Origin: Cyanophora paradoxa
Lineage: Eukaryota > Glaucocystophyceae > Cyanophorales > Cyanophoraceae
Direction: 5' to 3'
DNA length: 64,000 nucleotides
Assembly: GCA_004431415.1 (NCBI GenBank)
Contig: QPMI01000589.1
Coordinates: 1 to 64,000 of the forward strand
A program made the position numbers and the translations under genes. The notes beneath the pieces were generated by a model, which ran no database searches, was not told where the DNA came from, and worked only from the letters and a program-made list of their open reading frames with translations. The first letter of the stretch is position 1; each line of letters begins with the position of its first letter. This document shows positions 11,859 through 22,100 of the stretch, piece by piece.

Positions 11859-13748
11859 GAGGGGCCCGTCGCGCCCCTGCCGCGCGACCTGCGACCGCCT
11901 GAGGCCCCGCGCCCGGGCAAGACGCCCCGCAAGGCGGACAACCCGCGCCACTGGCGCTGCGGCCCGCCGCTGTACCCTCACCAGGACGACCCTGATGAGG
12001 GGCCCGAGGGCGGCGCCCCGGCGGCGTCGTCCTCCGCGGCCGCGTCGACCGCCGCCGCGACGGCCGGCTCCTCTGAGCCGCCGGCCGCCTCCGAGGCGCC
12101 CTCAAGCGGCGACGCCGGCTCGAGTGGCGGCCCGGCCGCAGGCCTCGAGCGAGAGGTCCTCTCGTCCAGCGCTATCGCCCCCGGCCCTGAGCTGGGCGAG
12201 GTCCGAGACCGCCGCAAGCCGCGCTTGCTCGAGCTGGTCCAGGACACTTGGGATTGCGCTCCGCCGCCTTCCCTCGACGGGCCCTTGCCCGAGACCCTGC
12301 GGCACATGTTCCCTGCCCGGCGAGTCAGGCTGCTCGCCGCGCAGAAGGCGGACCCGCTGTGCCGCAAGCTGTTCTCCTGGCTAGAGAATGGCGTGAACGA
12401 GGCCCGCTGCACGCGCGCCTCTTGCCACACGGGCGACTGCTACCTCTGCAGTCAGGCCAAGGCGGCCTTCGTCGGATTCGCTGGGAAATTCGACGTGGAC
12501 ACCGACGGCGTGCTTGTCCGCCGCCCGGTCGCGCCTCACGGCCGCTTCGTGCCCGTCCTGCCTGAGTCCTGGCAGGACCGCGTCCTGTACGCGTACCACG
12601 ATGGGTGGGGCCACCGCGGCGCCTCGATCGTCGCCCGCCGGATCCTGCTGAGGTTCTGGTGGCCGGCATGCTCGCGGCCGTAGCCCGCTACGTGCGGAGC
12701 TGCCCTGCTGCCAGTTCGCCAAGGCTGTGAAGCCGCGGCGAACTGCGATCGCAGTCATCGAGGCCGAGGGCCGGAATGACTTGTGGCAGGTGGACGTGTT
12801 CCACCTCGACCCGACGCCGCGCGGCAACCGCTATTTGGTCGCCTGGGTGAACGCGTGGGACAAGTACACGCGGCTGTACCCAAAGGCCGACCTGGACGGC
12901 TGGTCCATGCTCGAGATGGGCCGAGACTTCGTCTCGAATGAGGGCGTGCCGCTGCGCCTCCTCATGGACAACGGGTCCAGCCTGAAGGGCGGCCCGTTCA
13001 ACGAGTACTTCCGGAAGCTCGGGACTCGTTTCATTTACGCCGCGGCGTACCACCATTCGACGAATGGGCTGGTAGAGCGGCTGGGAGGCGTCGTGAAGAC
13101 GCTGCTCCACGCGGCGTGCCGCGCCGAGCGCGAGCCGATGCACGAGTGGGACCAGCACGTGCACGAGGTGCAGCTGGCGCTCCGCACGACCGTGCACGCG
13201 GCCACGGGCTACTCGCCCGCGCTCCTGCACCTGGGCACGAGCTCACGCTGCCCGCGGACGTGCGCTTCGGGTCGAAATGCTCGACACCTTAGCTACGCCG
13301 ACTACGTCGCGACCGTAGTGCGCGCCGCGAAGAGCCGCGATGACGCGGTCCGCGAGCACCGCCGCTGGTACCGCCGCCAAATGGTGCACCGGACGGGTGA
13401 CCTGCCGGACCGTCGCCGCTTCGAAGTGGGCGACAAAGTCCTGTGCTGGCTGGGCGACCGTGACAAGGGGTTGTTTAACTCCTGGGTCGGCCCGTTCACC
13501 GTCATGGACGTGCACCCGGGCGGGTACACGTACGTCGTGCGCGGCCTGGCCGGCCCTACGGCGCCGTGGGCGCTGTCCGCCAGAAGGCCCGCGACACCCG
13601 CGAGACGATCGTGCACATCGATTGCATGATCCCGTTCCGCATGCGCGATGCGAACGCGCCCGCGCGGCCGGCCCGAGGGCGGCCGCGGGCGGCGGGTGCA
13701 CCGGGAGCCGCGGCCGCAGCGCCGGCGGCCCCGGCGGGAGCAGCATGA
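11859..13748 (+). mobile_element. LTR-retrotransposon integrase region (3' part of pol), frameshifted
   Basis: Three abutting frames together encode a retroviral-type integrase. A segment ending HRGASIVARRILLRFWWP (to ~12,670) is the HH half of the HHCC zinc finger. The CC half (YVRSCP..CQFAK) follows at ~12,690-12,722. The catalytic core at ~12,775-13,100 shows D (DLWQVDVFHLD), D (LLMDNGSS) and E (HHSTNGLVERL), in the order expected of the rve fold. The C-terminal part (VGDKVLCWLGDR) resembles the SH3-like tail of Ty3/gypsy integrases. Frame is lost near 12,668, near 12,709 and near 13,555, each time at a spot where one base seems missing. No reverse transcriptase or RNase H is visible, so the element is truncated. 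A Ty3/gypsy-like origin is inferred from domain style only. Confidence 0.85.
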
Positions 13749-14700
13749 GGAGCTGGCTCCGAGCCGCGTCCCGGCCCCACAGGAGGGCGAGGACAGAGAG
13801 CGGCCGCGCCTGCAACTGCGCAGCGCGAGAGTGATGAGCTGCCCGCGGAGGGTTGAGCTGAGAAGGGCCTAGCGCCCACCACAATCACTAAAGTCCCGGG
13901 CTAGGAAGGAGAGCCAACGGGCGGCTGACTGCCTCGAGCTATGCTCGGCTCAGTGACGGGCGGAGGGCCCTACGAAGACCTGGCCGAGCTCCGGGCGCGA
14001 CTTGCGCCGGCCGAGGAGTCGGAAGGCGGCTGAGGCGCCGGATTCTGCCCCGGGCCCAGTGACAGGGGATGAGCATTCCCCCTCCTTGAGATGCAAGACC
14101 TGGTGGGGTACCGGGGTGCGCCGAGCACCAACGGGGTACACACAGGCGGTCGTGACGCCGGGTCCCGCCCGGGTACGATGACTGGGGATGCACAATTCCC
14201 CATACAGGGCTCCACACCGGGGACGCTCGGTGGTGGACCGCCTGGAGGGCCGCGTCCCCTTAATGACGCGCGAGCACGGGTCGGGCAGGGTACCTCCCGC
14301 CGTACGATGGCGACGAGGGCACCTTGTGGGCGGCGTCTAGCCTTGCCCTGGAGTTACTAGCTCCACCGCCGTTGTGGGCTTCTCAGCCCCTAATCCGACG
14401 CCGTGGCGGACCGCGAGAGCGCGGCGCATGCCTGAGCAGTGGCGCTAGACGAGCTGCTTAGCCCTACGTTTCGGGACGGGCATTGCGCTGGGGCTACTGG
14501 GCGCTACCGCGAGCGTCACGCCCCGCGTTGCAATTGCTGTTGCAGCGTGCGCCTCTGCGGTTAACTTGCTGCGCGGCGAGGACAGGGCCTCCTCGGCTTC
14601 CTCCCTTCCGATCCGCTCGCCTCGTGCGAGTTTCCTGGGCCGCCGGCCCGAAGTTGGACCTTGCCCCTGGGCGCTCCACGCTGGAGTCGTGCCGGCACCT
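13749..14700. other. Non-coding stretch downstream of integrase relic
   Basis: No gene recognised. It contains scattered ggggtac / gtaccccc strings (for example near 14,106 and 14,133) like those in R2, so it may be the distal part of the same retroelement. Confidence 0.4.
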
Positions 14701-14715
14701 GCCGGGCGACAGTCT

Positions 14716-14846
14716 TTTCGATTCCCGGCAGTTGCCGGACATGGATGGGCTCGGCGTCTTTTCGATTCCCGGCAGTAGCCGGTGACGCCGAGCGTGAGTG
14801 GCTCGGAGCCTTTTTCGATTCCCGGCAGTAGCCGGTAGCTCCGAGC
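14716..14846. repeat. Three copies of a CGATTCCCGGCAGTNGCCGG core, two inside hairpins
   Basis: The core occurs at about 14,718, 14,762 and 14,815. The last two are enclosed by inverted repeats: gctcggcgtc (14,749-14,758) with gacgccgagc (14,784-14,793), and gctcggagc (14,801-14,809) with gctccgagc (14,838-14,846). Inside each is a second stem, ccggc/gccgg. The two outer stems differ in sequence but each pairs with itself, which is compensatory change. Confidence 0.8.
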
Positions 14847-15239
14847 ATTTGTATATAGCGGCCGGGGTCGCGTTGTCTAGAGAGCTTAGGCTCGATCAAA
14901 TTCCCGGCTTCCCCGGCCCTCTTTCTGTTCGCCTTAGGGCGTAGACCCGCGCGGACGCGGGATCCGAGAGGAGGAGTTGTCGCATCCGACATTATAGCGG
15001 ATGCTCGTTTGTGAGCCGCTAGGGCTCTAGATGATGTGCGCAGCCTTCGTGCTGCTAGATCGACGGCGCCTAGGCTAGTTAGAGCGCCGCGGTCACTTGT
15101 ATGCGTGTGTCGGGGTACGCCGTAGCTGGACGGGTACACCCTCAGTCTACCATCACGGTGGCTAACAGCAGCAGCACTCGCCAAACCCCGCCCTGCCGAG
15201 CTTGCACTCCGCACGGGCTTCCCGCGCGCACGATTAGAC

Positions 15240-16620
15240 ACACTAATCTCGCACGCGACACAGTATACGCCTGACGTACTAGTACCGTAGTACGTCCGAC
15301 GGTCTAGTTCTCCAGTATTACACGGTACCGGCCCGGCGGTATACGCGCGCGCGCGTCTGCCGGAGCTTCGAATTCCGATCCGAGTTCGAAACTTTTGAAA
15401 TGTCGAGCCTCGGAGTAGCGACGGTAAGCGTCGGTAACCCTACTAGACTCGATCATGATCATGATCAGTGACTACACGGCGCGCGAGTAGTCACTGTAGT
15501 CACGTGACGTGATCGTGTCACCGTGACGGACCACGCCGTCAGGGCCCGTCACCATGCACGGCCCGGCGGCCGCGGTCGTCGCCGACTCGTCGGTCGATCA
15601 TGTACATCATAGTACATGTGATCACGGCGCCGGCGCGGTGATCGAACTTTCGGAATTTCGAACCTCCGGCCGCCGGGCCGGCGCCGCCGCGCCGGCGCCG
15701 GCCCGCGCGCGGCCGGCCCGCGCCGGAGGTTCTTTAAGTTTTAAGTTAATTTAGTACAGGAAATTATAAAATATGTAATTAGTACTTCGAAAATTCGCGA
15801 AAACTGCGCATGCCACTTTAAAAACAATTTAGCAGCTGATAGATTTTAGTAGGTCAGTCTTCGCACATCATCATGCGGGCCATGATGCGGCATATATGTA
15901 CGCATACAAGCGCTCGCAGGGCTTTGCAATTGTATGGCGGAGAGTCGCCGGATCGGAGACAGGACGTCGACTACCCCTGAGAATTCTCGACTTGAGCAGG
16001 CTTTTAGTTCTATAATTTATATATGCAGCGTACTAAATATTTCTAGCTATAGTTCTACAGTAATTATAACGCTGCGTTAACGCATGCGCATGTGCAGGAC
16101 CCCTACATGTATACGTAGCTATAGCTTTAGCTATTTATATAGCAGGGGGTACGACCTAAATACACGTAGCTATTTTTTTATATTCGTATACGAGAAAAAC
16201 GACCTAAAACGACCCAGATTTCCGAAGTTTGCCCGGCGGCCGATTTTTCAGGCACTTTCGTGCTTTAACTGCGAGCTGTTTCCACGGGCTTCTAAAGTGT
16301 CGAATTTTGGAGGGACATGCCATGATGGTCAGCATCGCGCGCGGTGCTGCTAGCTACGCCTGTAGATCTGACTCAAAGTACCCCCAAATCGTTAGGTGGG
16401 GCGCCTGGGTCGTGATGTTTTGGCGCCAGATACCCCCACCTGGCGGAGGTCCTGCTCACGTGCACTGGCCTCATATATACATTTTTCTTTGTATACGTAG
16501 CCGAAATCCTTACTCGAGCTCATGATCAGTGAGTGGAGTGAGAGTCTGTGAGACCCTCGACCCTCCACTGATCTCACTGGACCCAGCCCTACTAGGCTAG
16601 TACTTACTAGTAGCCTAGTA
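15240..16620. other. AT-richer transposon-like DNA without gene
   Basis: Base composition drops sharply in GC from ~15,730. Short palindromes are common (for example atgtacatcatagtacat at ~15,601-15,618). No protein-coding signal is seen. It is probably decayed mobile DNA. Confidence 0.5.
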
Positions 16621-16658
16621 GTACCGTAAAACACTTAAGTAATGCGGGCACTTAAGTA

Positions 16659-16713
16659 ATGCGGTCCCGAAATAATGCGTTTTCCGCTGGCAAAACGCAT
16701 TATTTCGGGACCG
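16659..16713. repeat. Perfect hairpin, ~23-bp arms
   Basis: gcggtcccgaaataatgcg plus tttt is followed by a loop of about 8 nt and its exact complement. A diverged version of the same hairpin is at ~17,573-17,650 in the second element, so the structure belongs to the element family. Confidence 0.85.
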
Positions 16714-16792
16714 CATTAATATCGAAGCGCTCAGCCGGCGCTAAGAAAACTGCGGTATGTACCCCCCTCACGCAGCCAGAAGGCTTCTTTTT

Positions 16793-17293
16793 GTTCGACT
16801 GCCCGTCTCGACCCCGGTCGGCTTTAGTGATTCCTTTGACTGTCCTTTTGCCTGCTCTTGATCCGCCTGCTCCGCCTCCTGTGTCCTCCTCGACCTTGTG
16901 CCGTAGCTCTGCCCTTTCGCGTCGTCCTGCTTCGCCTCCGCCTCCGCGTCGTCTTGTTGTTCCTCTTACTTGTCTGCTTCCTGTTATTTATCTTTCTCAA
17001 ATTTGTCCTCCGCTTCTTAGTGATGTAATTCCTTCCGATATTGATGGTATCTCTAGCTCTGGCTCTTCTTTGTGTCAGTCATCCTCTGTCCCTAGATCTG
17101 CTCGATTTCTCGTCTCTTCTCGATCTGTCTCGAGCTCTGTGTCTTTTCTTTTTATTGTCGTTTTTGGCTCTTTGTCTTCTCTTTCTTCGTGCTCTTGTCT
17201 TAGTTATTTTGCTTTTTTGTCTTTAGGCCCCTGGGCAGCCCCCGCAGTGCTGGTGTCTAGAGACTGTGGCCGGTAATTCACCAAAAAAAAAAA
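16793..17293 (+). mobile_element. Poly(A)-tailed retroelement 3' end, copy 1 (5' truncated)
   Basis: The sequence from ttcgactgcccg to aattcacc followed by A11 is repeated at 20,236-21,516 (there interrupted). Abrupt 5' truncation, a shared 3' end and a terminal A run are typical of LINE-type insertion. A Ser/Pro/Leu-rich frame on the plus strand ends LVSRDCGR just before the tail. No reverse transcriptase motif is present in this fragment. Confidence 0.7.
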
Positions 17294-17720
17294 TTCAAAA
17301 CGCATTAATTCGGCGGCGCATTATTAACCGTACTGGGGGTCCGGGTCCAAAAACGCATTAATATTACTTACAATTACCGGCGCATTACTTAAGTGTTGTA
17401 CGGTAGTATCATACGCGCGCGTGACGGCGCGTCTAGATCTGCCGGAGCTTCGAAATGTCGAGTCGCGACGGTAACCCTACCGGGGCCGGTCCCTACGTAA
17501 CGGGTATACCGTAGTACGTACCCTAGTACCGTGTAACACTTAAGTAATGCACGGCGTTGCACGCACTTAAGTAATGCGATCCCAAATTTAAATTAATGCG
17601 TTTCCCGCTAGCGCTGGCAAAACGCATTAATTTAATAATTTTGGACCGCATTAATATCGAAACGCTAAGAAGCTACGTTATGTACCCCCATAACACAGCC
17701 AAGATCTAGAAGCTTCAAAT

Positions 17721-18511
17721 CGGCCTTGGGGAAAGGAGAGGCCCTTAGGTCTGTTGGTCACTTGTCACAAAATTTTAGAAAGCGAAATTCGTATTTTTGA
17801 AGACACCTACTACCCCATTTTAGACCCTGGGAGCACGATGGTCCGGCCCGTTTTCCTATGAGAGGCCTCTAATGGGCAGTAACAGCACGTCGAAAAGCAT
17901 CGAAAAGCATTTTCACGAAAAGCGCAAATAACATTGGTCGTCCGAGTCGAAATTTGAAAATTATTAATTTCAAGAGACCGCACCCCATTCGCTAGGAAAT
18001 AGTTTCCAAATTAACGGAGCGCCACGGGGCCGGCCAGCAAATTTGTATGAGACAGAGTCGATGTGTGCCACGAGGTGGGTTTTAAATATACTTGATGCGT
18101 TAGTTGAAAGATTATCAAAATAAACAATTTAGACAGAGCCTTATTACTGCGAATTACATTCAAATGATTCATAGATTATTATTAACCACCTCCAAAAAGC
18201 GCCGAAAGTCGTTTTCAATAACTTAGTAAGCTGAGACGACCAATGGCCCAGGCAATGGGCCCTCGGGACCTGTACTCGGTACAATTGCGGCCGATTGGGC
18301 TCCGCATCGATATCTGTACCCTTGCGACACAATTTTGTACCCTCTCACTTGAGTGTGTACCCTTGCCGAGTGGACCCCTGTTTCTCCTCCCCCTCCGGGA
18401 TCCCCCGTAACCGCGCGCGGTTGCGGGCCCCGTTTAAAAACAAAGAGCTGCCACCCTCACGCCTTGAAGCCCCAAGACCCAAGGCCACTCCTGCTCCGCA
18501 GGGACTCGCTT
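17721..18511 (-). mobile_element. Element P, copy 1 (inverted relative to copy 2)
   Basis: About 790 bp is the reverse complement of 20,408-21,176 at high identity. No long open frame is shared by both copies. It contains short gggtaca-type strings and a conserved block around the string tctaatgggcagtaacagc. The family is not recognised; it lacks obvious terminal inverted repeats. Confidence 0.75.
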
Positions 18512-18529
18512 GTTTAAAACGCATTAACT

Positions 18530-19165
18530 CTTTGTTTTTTTGAGAGACTACGGTGGGGCGAACCCCCGTATACGTAGGTAGTGATATTAAGGACAACAAA
18601 GCAATCACAAATCAAAGATACAGTAAAGTAGCACAAAATAGAGGATCACGAGAAGGGACACGGCCAGATCTAGAAGAACGCAAAAGATAAGGAGAACGAG
18701 CACGAGGAGAAGGAGTAGAAGAGCTCAAGGACGTCGACGCAGAAGTACTAGTCACACTAGAACGACGAGGAGCACGGGGACGCAGCGAATAAGGAGAACG
18801 AGCTCGAGCACGAGGAACTACAGTCGAAGACGAATTCGAAGATCTAGACGTCGACGAAGACGACAAAATAGAGCTAACAGCAGAATTAGAAGACGTAGTC
18901 GCAGGAGGCAGAGGCGGCAGAACAGTAGGAGAGGCGAAACGTAGGACACCACTAGAAGGGAGAGTCGACGTCGAAGCTGGCGGAGTGTCTAAACGGAATC
19001 GAGATTGTAGAGTTGGTAAAACAATGGACGGCTGAAGACTAATCTGAGGAACTGAGGACGACACGAGGAAAGGGCAGAACTCGGATTCAGACTCGGAGTC
19101 GGCAGTATAAGAGGAGGGGCAAAACGCAAGCCAGTAGTGACAGGGAAGGCAGACGATGGGGCTGA
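18530..19165 (-). mobile_element. Minus-strand retroelement 3' end with A-rich tail
   Basis: Read on the minus strand, a Ser/Arg/Pro-rich frame (19,190-18,612, motifs such as RARSPYSLRPRAPRRSS) is followed by about 70 bp of 3' sequence and an A-run at ~18,534-18,541. Its low-complexity SR/SP composition resembles the frame of the plus-strand copy at 19,506, so it may be a diverged relative. Confidence 0.5.
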
Positions 19166-19499
19166 ACCACGCATTAATTCGGTACCGCATTAATATCCAT
19201 TGTAGGGTCGGGGTCCAAAAAACGCATTAATTATAATTTCTGGCGCATTAATTAAGTGTTACACGGTAGCTTTAGCTATTTATATATATAGCTATACTAT
19301 GATAGTCTGATTCAGTGATCATGGACTCTACATCTGATCATCGAGTCTGATCGAGTCTCCGAGGCTCGGCTCTGATCATCGAGTCTGATGTACATTTTGA
19401 CAAAGAATCAAAAAACAATTCGTATAAGAACAGAAGTACCCCAGGTAGTGTCTCGAATATAGTGTCTCAGTGTTTAAAATTTAAGCGGCCCGCGGCCGC

Positions 19500-21516
19500 T
19501 AGCGCTTGAGCTCCCCCTTCGGCGCCTCGGGTCCCATCTGCGCGTCTCTCTCTGCGCCGCCCCTGACCCCCGTGTCATCTGATCCGGCGCCACCCGACCT
19601 TTCTCCTGCTTCGCTGCCCTCTCTTCCGTCCTCGCGATCGCCTCTTCCGTCTCGTAGGCCTCCGCCGCGTTCCCGTCGGCGGATCTCTCGATCGACCCTG
19701 GACTCTCCGCCTGCCACTGTCTGCGGGGTACCTCCGCCGCCGTGTTCGGCGCCGGCTGTCAGTACTTTGCTCGGTAGCTCCCCCGTCGTGGCTCCCGGAG
19801 TCCTCGGGGGCCTCTTCGTCGTCGTCGTTCGCTGGGTTCCGGCTCCGGGTCAGATTTCTCGCCGGGCTTACCTTCTCCTGGCTCTGCTCCTGGGCCCTCA
19901 GCTCCGATCCGGGCCGGGACCGGCTTCCCCGATCTCCTCCCGGACTCGTGGTCGTACCCGTCGCCGGCTTGCCGAGCTCGAGCCTGCGTCTCCTTCTACT
20001 TCCCTCCGGCGGTTTGCCGGGCCGGACCCTCCGGCCTTTGTTCTTGATACCGGACTGCCGCCTTTGCCTTCGTCTTCTGCTTCGCTGGTCGTATCCCGCC
20101 GGCGCCGGCGTACTTCGTCTTATAGTTTAGTTCGGTCTGGTTCGGATTCTGATCGTAGTGTTGATGCTAGAGTTAGTTTCAATACTAGCTATAGTCCTCG
20201 TGCTCGACCTGTTGTTCGCCGTCGTTTGCAGTTCGACTGCCCGCCTCGACCCCGGCCGGCTTTAGTGATTCCTTTGACTGTCCTTTTGCCTGCTCTTGAT
20301 CCGCCTGCTCCGCCTCCTGTGTCCTCCTCGACCTCGTGCCGTAGCTCTGCCCTTTCGCATCGTTCTGCTTCGCCTCCGCCTCCACGTCGTCTTGTTGTTC
20401 CTCTTACAAGCGAGTCCCTGCGGAGCAGGAGTGGCCTTGGGTCTTGGGGCTTCAAGGCGTGAGGGCGGCAGCTCTTTGTTTTTAAACGGGGGCCGGCCCG
20501 CAATTGCAACCGCGCGCGGTTACGGGGGAGGGGGAGGAGAAACAGGGGGTCCACTCGGCAAGGGTACACACTCAAGTGAGAGGGTACAGAGTTGTGCTGC
20601 AAGGGTACAGATATCGATGCGGGGCCCAATCGGCCGCAGTTGTACTGAGTACAGGCCCCGCCGGGCGCCGGGCCGAGGGCCCATTGGTCGTCTCAGCTGA
20701 ATGAAAACGACTTTCGGCACTTTTTGGAGGCGGTTAAGAATTATCTATGAATCATTTGAATATAATTCGCAGTAATAAGGCTCTGTCTAAATTGTTTATT
20801 TTGATAATCTTTCAACTAACGCATCAAGTATATTTTTATACGCATCAACTAACGCATCATAGTGGCTCTCCGTTAATTTGGAAACTATTTCCTAGCGAAT
20901 GGGGTGCGGTCTCTTCAAATTAATAATTTTTAAATTTCGACTTGGAAGGCCAATGTGATTTGCGCTTTCTATTTTTTTCCGGGAAAATGCTTTTCTGTGC
21001 TTTTCGACGTGCTGTTACTGCCCATTAGAGGCCTCTCATAGGAAAACGGGCCGGACCATCGTGCTCCCCAGGGTCTAAAATGGGGTAGTAGGTGTCTCCA
21101 AATATACGAATTTCGCTTTTTGAAATCCGTCACATCAAACCAACAGACGTAAGGGCCTCTCCTTTCCCCAAGGCCGACTTGTCTGCTTCCTGTTATTTAT
21201 CTTTCTCAATTTTGTCCTCCGCTTCTTAGTGATGTAATTTCTTCCGATATTGATGGTATCTCTAGCTCTGGCTCTTCTTCGTGTCAGTCATCCGGATCCT
21301 CTGTCCCTCGATCTGCTCGGTTTGTCCTCTCTTCTCGATCTGTCCGACGGTCTCGAGCTCTGTGTCTTTTCTTTTTTATTGTCGATTTTGGCTCTTTGTC
21401 TTATCTTTCTTCGTGCTCTTATCTTAGTTATTTTGCTTTTTTGTCTTTATGCCCCCTGGGCAGCCCCCGCAGTGCTGGTGTCTAGAGACTGTGGCCGGTA
21501 ATTCACCAAAAAAAAA
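19500..21516 (+). mobile_element. Poly(A)-tailed retroelement 3' end, copy 2 (longer, interrupted by element P)
   Basis: This longer copy of the family at 16,793 carries an open Ser/Pro/Arg-rich frame at 19,506-20,406 and ends with ttcacc plus A9. Element P interrupts it at 20,408-21,176. Removing P joins cctcttac to ttgtctgcttcc, exactly as in copy 1. No reverse transcriptase motif is visible, so function is unknown. Confidence 0.7.
20408..21176 (+). mobile_element. Element P, copy 2
   Basis: A 769-bp insertion is defined by comparison with the uninterrupted sequence at ~16,964-16,976. It is flanked by the dinucleotide AC on both sides, a possible 2-bp target duplication. The copy at 17,721-18,511 lacks the same flanks, so the duplication is tentative. 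Confidence 0.75.
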
Positions 21517-21519
21517 TTG

Positions 21520-22100
21520 AATATTAATTCAAGCTTAAATATGGGGACACCGGTACCCTCGTTTCAAATCCCGCGCCGGGCGCCGGGCGGTGCCCGGACG
21601 CGCTCAACTTGGCAAATTAATTAAAAGCTGAAGGCAGCGCGCGGCGGCAGCTGCAGCGATCTGAGCGAGCCTGAGCAATGCGATGCAATCGAAGTGTCGG
21701 CCGCGGGCGATCAGCAGATTCGGCCGCCGGGCTGGGCCATGGCCAGGAGCACTTCCCGCCGGGGAAGCTTAATTAAGGGGGGTCCCGGCCGCGGGTCATG
21801 CAGGGGGAGTCGGGGAAGGGGGGGACAAGGAACAGACCGGGATCGACCGTCGGACTTGGCGATGCGATATCGATAGATCTAGAATCGAGCTCGATCATCG
21901 AATCGCTCGCGCTGGGAGCGTCGCGATCGCAATCATCATGATCATGAAAACATATGCATGCACAGTCGATGTCGAAAGACGGCGGCGGCGGCTGCCGGCG
22001 GGCCGGCGCCGGGGCCTTGGGGCCTGCAGCCGCTCCGACTCTCCGAGGTTCATAAATAGCTATAGTGGCAGCGGCGGCTAGCCAAAATGCGACGGGCGGG
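21520..22100. other. Spacer before gene-rich part
   Basis: No coding region recognised. GC content rises again here. The stretch forms the 3' flank of the beta-helix gene on the minus strand. Confidence 0.4.

Larger units (their letters stand above)
16624..17403 (+). mobile_element. TA-flanked inverted-repeat DNA element, copy 1
   Basis: The ends read CCGTAAAACACTTAAGTAATGC and, in reverse complement, CCGTACAACACTTAAGTAATGC. Both are flanked by TA, as in Tc1/mariner-superfamily insertions. Just inside the left end is a long perfect hairpin at 16,659-16,713. No transposase frame is present, so it is non-autonomous. A poly(A)-tailed retroelement fragment has inserted into it. Assignment to Tc1/mariner rests only on the TA duplication. 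Confidence 0.8.
17529..19266 (+). mobile_element. TA-flanked inverted-repeat DNA element, copy 2, with nested insertions
   Basis: The left end CCGTGTAACACTTAAGTAATGC and the right end (reverse complement CCGTGTAACACTTAATTAATGC) are flanked by TA (17,527-17,528 and 19,267-19,268). Subterminal sequences match copy 1: the hairpin family, gtaccccc...cagcc on the left, gggtc..ggtccaaaaa on the right. Two foreign segments lie inside: element P in inverted orientation (17,721-18,511) and a minus-strand retroelement 3' end (about 18,530-19,165). Confidence 0.8.

Noticed and set aside
16659-17276. Protein-coding gene on the plus strand
   Set aside because: The frame begins in a DNA-element hairpin and runs into a retroelement tail; low-complexity Ser/Pro/Leu only.
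17721-18511. Helitron
   Set aside because: Ends do not show TC at the 5' end or CTRR with a hairpin at the 3' end, and the defined insertion site is not A|T.
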